NCBI GenBank assembly: GCA_003152255.1
Contig: PLZT01000701.1
Coordinates: forward strand, 1-5,942
From: Methylocystaceae bacterium
GTDB lineage: Bacteria > Pseudomonadota > Alphaproteobacteria > Rhizobiales > Beijerinckiaceae
Length of the DNA stretch: 5,942 bases
Direction of reading: 5' to 3'
The notes beneath the pieces were generated by a model that saw only the letters and a list, made by a program, of their open reading frames with translations, searched no databases and had not been told where the DNA came from. The stretch's first letter is position 1; each line of letters starts with the position of its first letter. This document shows, in pieces, positions 4,324 through 5,942 of the stretch. A program made the translations under genes and the position numbers.

Positions 4324-4947
4324 ATGCACATCATTACTTTCGCCACGCAGAAGGGGGGCAGCGGCAAGAGCACACTCGCCGCGTGCGTCGCCGTTGCGGC
4401 AGAATCCGAAGGCATCAAAACTGCTGTGCTGGACACCGATCCGCAAGGCAGCGTGTTTAAATGGGGCGAACGTCGTGAGGCGGAAACACCAGCTGTAGAC
4501 CGGTGCGAACCGCATCAACTCGCGGCGGTGCTCAAGAGCCTCCCGAAACAGGGCTTTGAACTGGTCATCATCGACACCGCCGGCGCTCACAACGCGTCCG
4601 TGGCCCCTGCCCTTCAAGCTGCCGACTTCTGCCTTGTCCCGGTGAAACCCACTCTTACCGATCTTGAAGCCGCGATACCTACCGCGAAACAACTCCGAGA
4701 CCGGAAAACCCGCTTCGGCTTTGTTCTTAGTCAATGTTTTGGGAGTTCATCGCGAACGAATGATGCGGCGACGGGGCTCCTCAAACATGGCGAGGTCGCC
4801 CCGGCTAACGTGTTTCACCGCGCCGACTTCGCCGACGCTTACACCGCCGGTCTGGGGGTCACCGAATACAATCCCAACGGGAAGGCCGCGCAGGAAGTTC
4901 GCCTTCTGTGGGCGTGGCTTGCTCGGACCATAGGAGAACACACATGA
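4324..4947 (+). CDS. parA: ParA/ParF-type partition ATPase
   Basis: This 207-aa Walker ATPase drives plasmid segregation by ATP-dependent binding to the nucleoid, with turnover stimulated by the partner bound at the partition site. Visible motifs: deviant Walker A KGGSGKST at residues 10-17 with the signature lysine at 10, switch I LDTDPQGS at 36-43, and Walker B LVIIDTAG at 80-87. The protein starts directly with the first strand (MHIITFATQKGG), lacking the N-terminal helix-turn-helix of large type Ia ParA, so it belongs with small type Ib ParA/ParF proteins of about 200-220 aa. AGGA seven bases upstream supports the start. The stop overlaps the next start (ATGA), indicating translational coupling with the RHH partner. 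It appears intact, with all ATPase motifs present. Confidence 0.93.
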   Translation: MHIITFATQKGGSGKSTLAACVAVAAESEGIKTAVLDTDPQGSVFKWGERREAETPAVDRCEPHQLAAVLKSLPKQGFELVIIDTAGAHNASVAPALQAADFCLVPVKPTLTDLEAAIPTAKQLRDRKTRFGFVLSQCFGSSSRTNDAATGLLKHGEVAPANVFHRADFADAYTAGLGVTEYNPNGKAAQEVRLLWAWLARTIGEHT

Positions 4948-5279
4948 TCAAACCCAAACGCCGCCTCGTCTCGGAAGCCCTTGCAGCCGAGGAAGCAATG
5001 ACCAGGCCAGAAGTCACGCCATCACGTGATGGCGTGATAGCATTACCTGAAGAGCCTGCGCCAGAGCCGGCCCGTCGTGGTGGAGGGGTTCGCCACGGCT
5101 ACCGGACCACTCTCTATCTTCCCCGCGAGGCCCAGTTCAAAATCCGGGAAATCGCGCTCATGAAGCGCTGCAAGCCTCATGACGTGCTCATAGAGGCCAT
5201 GGCCGACCTTTTCGAGCGGTACAATGCCAGCAGCCTTGCCGAGGAGCTACGAACGTCACGTGAGAGCGTGAGAGCGTGA
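4944..5279 (+). CDS. Ribbon-helix-helix partition protein (ParG/Omega-like centromere binder)
   Basis: This 111-aa protein is encoded directly after parA with ATGA overlap, the place of the centromere-binding partner in type Ib systems. Residues 1-50 are low-complexity and probably flexible, rich in E, P, A and R, as in the mobile tail of ParG that contacts ParF. Residues 53-94 carry the fold: strand YRTTLYL (53-59), helix PREAQFKIREIALMKR, turn, and helix HDVLIEAMADLFERYN. This matches an RHH dimer that inserts a two-stranded ribbon into the major groove. A C-terminal extension of about 17 residues follows. The gene itself contains an octad array at codons 23-33, and another covers its last codons and stop, so its product probably binds its own gene. 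Assignment rests on position and fold; sequence identity to known ParG or Omega is not claimed. Confidence 0.8.
   Translation: MIKPKRRLVSEALAAEEAMTRPEVTPSRDGVIALPEEPAPEPARRGGGVRHGYRTTLYLPREAQFKIREIALMKRCKPHDVLIEAMADLFERYNASSLAEELRTSRESVRA
5010..5041. promoter_or_regulatory. Array 2: GTGA octads inside the RHH gene
   Basis: A 24-bp perfect palindrome (5014-5037) is centred on TCAC|GTGA at 5025|5026. Rightward units are GTGATGGC and GTGATAGC (5026-5041); leftward units on the other strand are GTGATGGC and GTGACTTC (5025 back to 5010). It falls within codons for the flexible N-terminal tail (about residues 23-33, VTPSRDGVI), where sequence constraint on the protein should be light. Bound protein here could act as a roadblock on its own gene or as an extra partition site. 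Confidence 0.65.
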
Positions 5280-5283
5280 TCGT
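5252..5283. promoter_or_regulatory. Array 3: GTGA octads across the RHH stop codon, upstream of hicA
   Basis: From the centre 5259|5260 the rightward units are GTGAGAGC, GTGAGAGC and GTGATCGT (5260-5283), and one leftward unit is GTGACGTT (5259 back to 5252). The RHH gene's TGA stop (5277-5279) lies in the third rightward unit. The array ends 27 bases before the hicA start, where the hicAB promoter must lie, so binding would be expected to influence hicAB. Confidence 0.65.
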
Positions 5284-5291
5284 CAGGAATC

Positions 5292-5322
5292 TTGTAATGA
5301 TACTAATAAGTGATACTATATA
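5292..5322 (+). promoter_or_regulatory. AT-rich hicAB promoter region with a TGATACTA direct repeat
   Basis: TGATACTA occurs at 5298-5305 and 5311-5318. Each copy resembles an extended -10 element (TG, one base, TACTAA or TACTAT). TTGTAA (5292-5297) lies 16 bases before the second copy's TACTAT and could be its -35. The stretch is markedly AT-rich. If the second copy is the real -10, transcription would begin beyond the GTG at 5310; if the first, the message would be leaderless or nearly so. The two copies might also be a repressor site for HicB. Confidence 0.4.
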
Positions 5323-5579
5323 GGCTAAGTGCAAAGCACAAGGACACACTTGAGGCCGTCTTCGCCGATCCGGTGCGCTCCAGCATCCCTTGGCGCGATA
5401 TAGAAGCCCTGTTTGCGGCTTGCAGTGCGGAAATCAGCGAAGGCGCAGGTTCCCGCATCCGGGTCGCTCTGAATGGTGTGCGCGCGGTGTTCCACCGCGC
5501 GCATCCCCAGAAGGAGACCGACAAGGGTGCGGTGAAATCGGTTCGGCGCTTCCTGACCGAAGCGGAGATCACGCCATGA
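5310..5579 (+). CDS. hicA: HicA-family toxin
   Basis: HicA is a small RNA-binding toxin with a double-stranded-RNA-binding-like fold that cleaves mRNA when free of HicB. The 89-aa product has the family's usual size. Recognisable blocks are SAKHKDTLEAVFADPV (7-22), IPWRDIEALFAACSAEISEG (26-45), GSRIRVALNGVRAVFHRAHP (47-66) and KGAVKSVRRFL (72-82). His62 in VFHRAHP lies on the strand that carries the catalytic histidine in this family. The only usable start is GTG at 5310: no in-frame ATG exists, the upstream TTG at 5292 runs into TAA, and no good ribosome binding site is visible. The stop overlaps the hicB start (ATGA), the standard toxin-first order of hicAB. The toxin appears intact. Confidence 0.88.
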   Translation: MILYRLSAKHKDTLEAVFADPVRSSIPWRDIEALFAACSAEISEGAGSRIRVALNGVRAVFHRAHPQKETDKGAVKSVRRFLTEAEITP

Positions 5580-5908
5580 ACACGATGACCTACAAAGGCT
5601 ATGAGGCGATCATCGAATACGACGAGGATGCCGAGTTTTTTCATGGCGAGATTCTCAACCTCAGGGACGTTATTACCTTCCAGGGGCAATCGGTCGCCGA
5701 GTTGAAGCAGGCCTTCGCGGATTCCGTCGAGGACTATCTTGCCTTTTGCAGAGAGCGCGGAGAGGAGCCAGAAAAGCCCTATTCCGGCCAATTCGTCGTG
5801 CGTCTCGAACCGCCGCTGCACCGGGCTTTGGTCAGCGCCGCCAAGCGGGCCGGGATGAGCCTCAATAAGTGGGTGGCCGCGACGCTGGAGCGCGCAGCAG
5901 TCCGCTGA
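5576..5908 (+). CDS. hicB: HicB-family antitoxin
   Basis: HicB binds and blocks HicA and usually represses the hicAB promoter. The 110-aa product has both expected parts. The N-terminal partly degenerate RNase-H-like domain (about 4-60) contains YKGYEAIIEYDEDAEFFHGE, then LRDVITFQGQSVAELKQAF and the DSVEDYL stretch. The C-terminal RHH DNA-binding domain (about 72-107) contains FVVRLEPPLHRALVSAAKRA then GMSLNKWVAATLERA. The ATG at 5576 overlaps the hicA stop; ATG at 5585 is an alternative. Together with parA it makes a plasmid-maintenance block. Because it carries its own RHH domain, some GTGA octads near hicAB could be HicB sites rather than partition-protein sites. Confidence 0.92.
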   Translation: MNTMTYKGYEAIIEYDEDAEFFHGEILNLRDVITFQGQSVAELKQAFADSVEDYLAFCRERGEEPEKPYSGQFVVRLEPPLHRALVSAAKRAGMSLNKWVAATLERAAVR

Positions 5909-5913
5909 CGCGA

Positions 5914-5942
5914 ACGCTCACGCCATCACGTTGTCACGTGAC
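5914..5942. promoter_or_regulatory. Array 4: GTGA octads at the window end, downstream of hicB
   Basis: Read on the minus strand from 5937, the units are GTGACAAC, GTGATGGC and GTGAGCGT (to 5914). On the plus strand a new unit begins at 5938 (GTGAC) and is cut by the window end. The centre TCAC|GTGA is the same as in arrays 1-3. It starts five bases after the hicB stop. The last 12 bases also occur in array 1 (TTGTCACGTGAC), so the sequence may end here because an assembly stopped at a repeat. Confidence 0.65.

Noticed and set aside
4190..5942. Octad arrays as a CRISPR-like or VNTR repeat
   Set aside because: Units are 8 bp without spacers, in both orientations, and are distributed around partition genes; no cas genes are present. 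Protein-binding arrays explain them better.

Overview
The window looks like a GC-rich alphaproteobacterial plasmid backbone, possibly a whole small replicon or most of one. The clues are a winged-helix protein of the kind common on alphaproteobacterial plasmids, a ParF-type ParA with a ribbon-helix-helix (RHH) partner, a HicAB module with alphaproteobacterial wording, and strong GC preference at third codon positions. A small conserved protein at 2297-2572 recalls rhizobial and methylotroph relatives, but this placement is weak. No relaxase, transposase, rRNA, tRNA or CRISPR array was found.

Layout. Positions 20-316 (minus) hold a 98-aa protein of unknown function. About 900 bases follow with no convincing gene, but with a perfect 12-bp hairpin at 805-834. 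A cluster of stem-loops at 1043-1167 lies just upstream of a winged-helix, probably replication-associated gene (1219-1884). It could be a copy-control leader, possibly with an antisense RNA. Positions 1885-2296 hold small hairpins, one of which recurs near 3991 with a compensatory base-pair change. The middle part (2297-4056) is a mosaic of very small genes: an intact 91-aa gene, two tiny minus-strand membrane or secreted peptides, an intact 101-aa gene, and at least two plus-strand genes that look broken by single-base frame changes.

The right third is a tidy stability module: a partition operon (ParA ATPase, then an RHH protein with ATGA overlap) followed by hicA-hicB (toxin-antitoxin, also with ATGA overlap). 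Four arrays of 8-bp repeats with the core GTGA are spread through this module and nowhere else I could see. One lies before parA (a 50-bp perfect palindrome), one inside the RHH gene, one across that gene's stop codon just before hicA, and one after hicB at the window end. Each array diverges from a TCAC|GTGA centre. I read them as centromere/operator sites for the RHH protein, analogous to ParG or Omega sites. The hicAB pair is bracketed by two of them, which suggests, as inference, that the partition protein also acts on the addiction module. This is the most interesting feature of the window.
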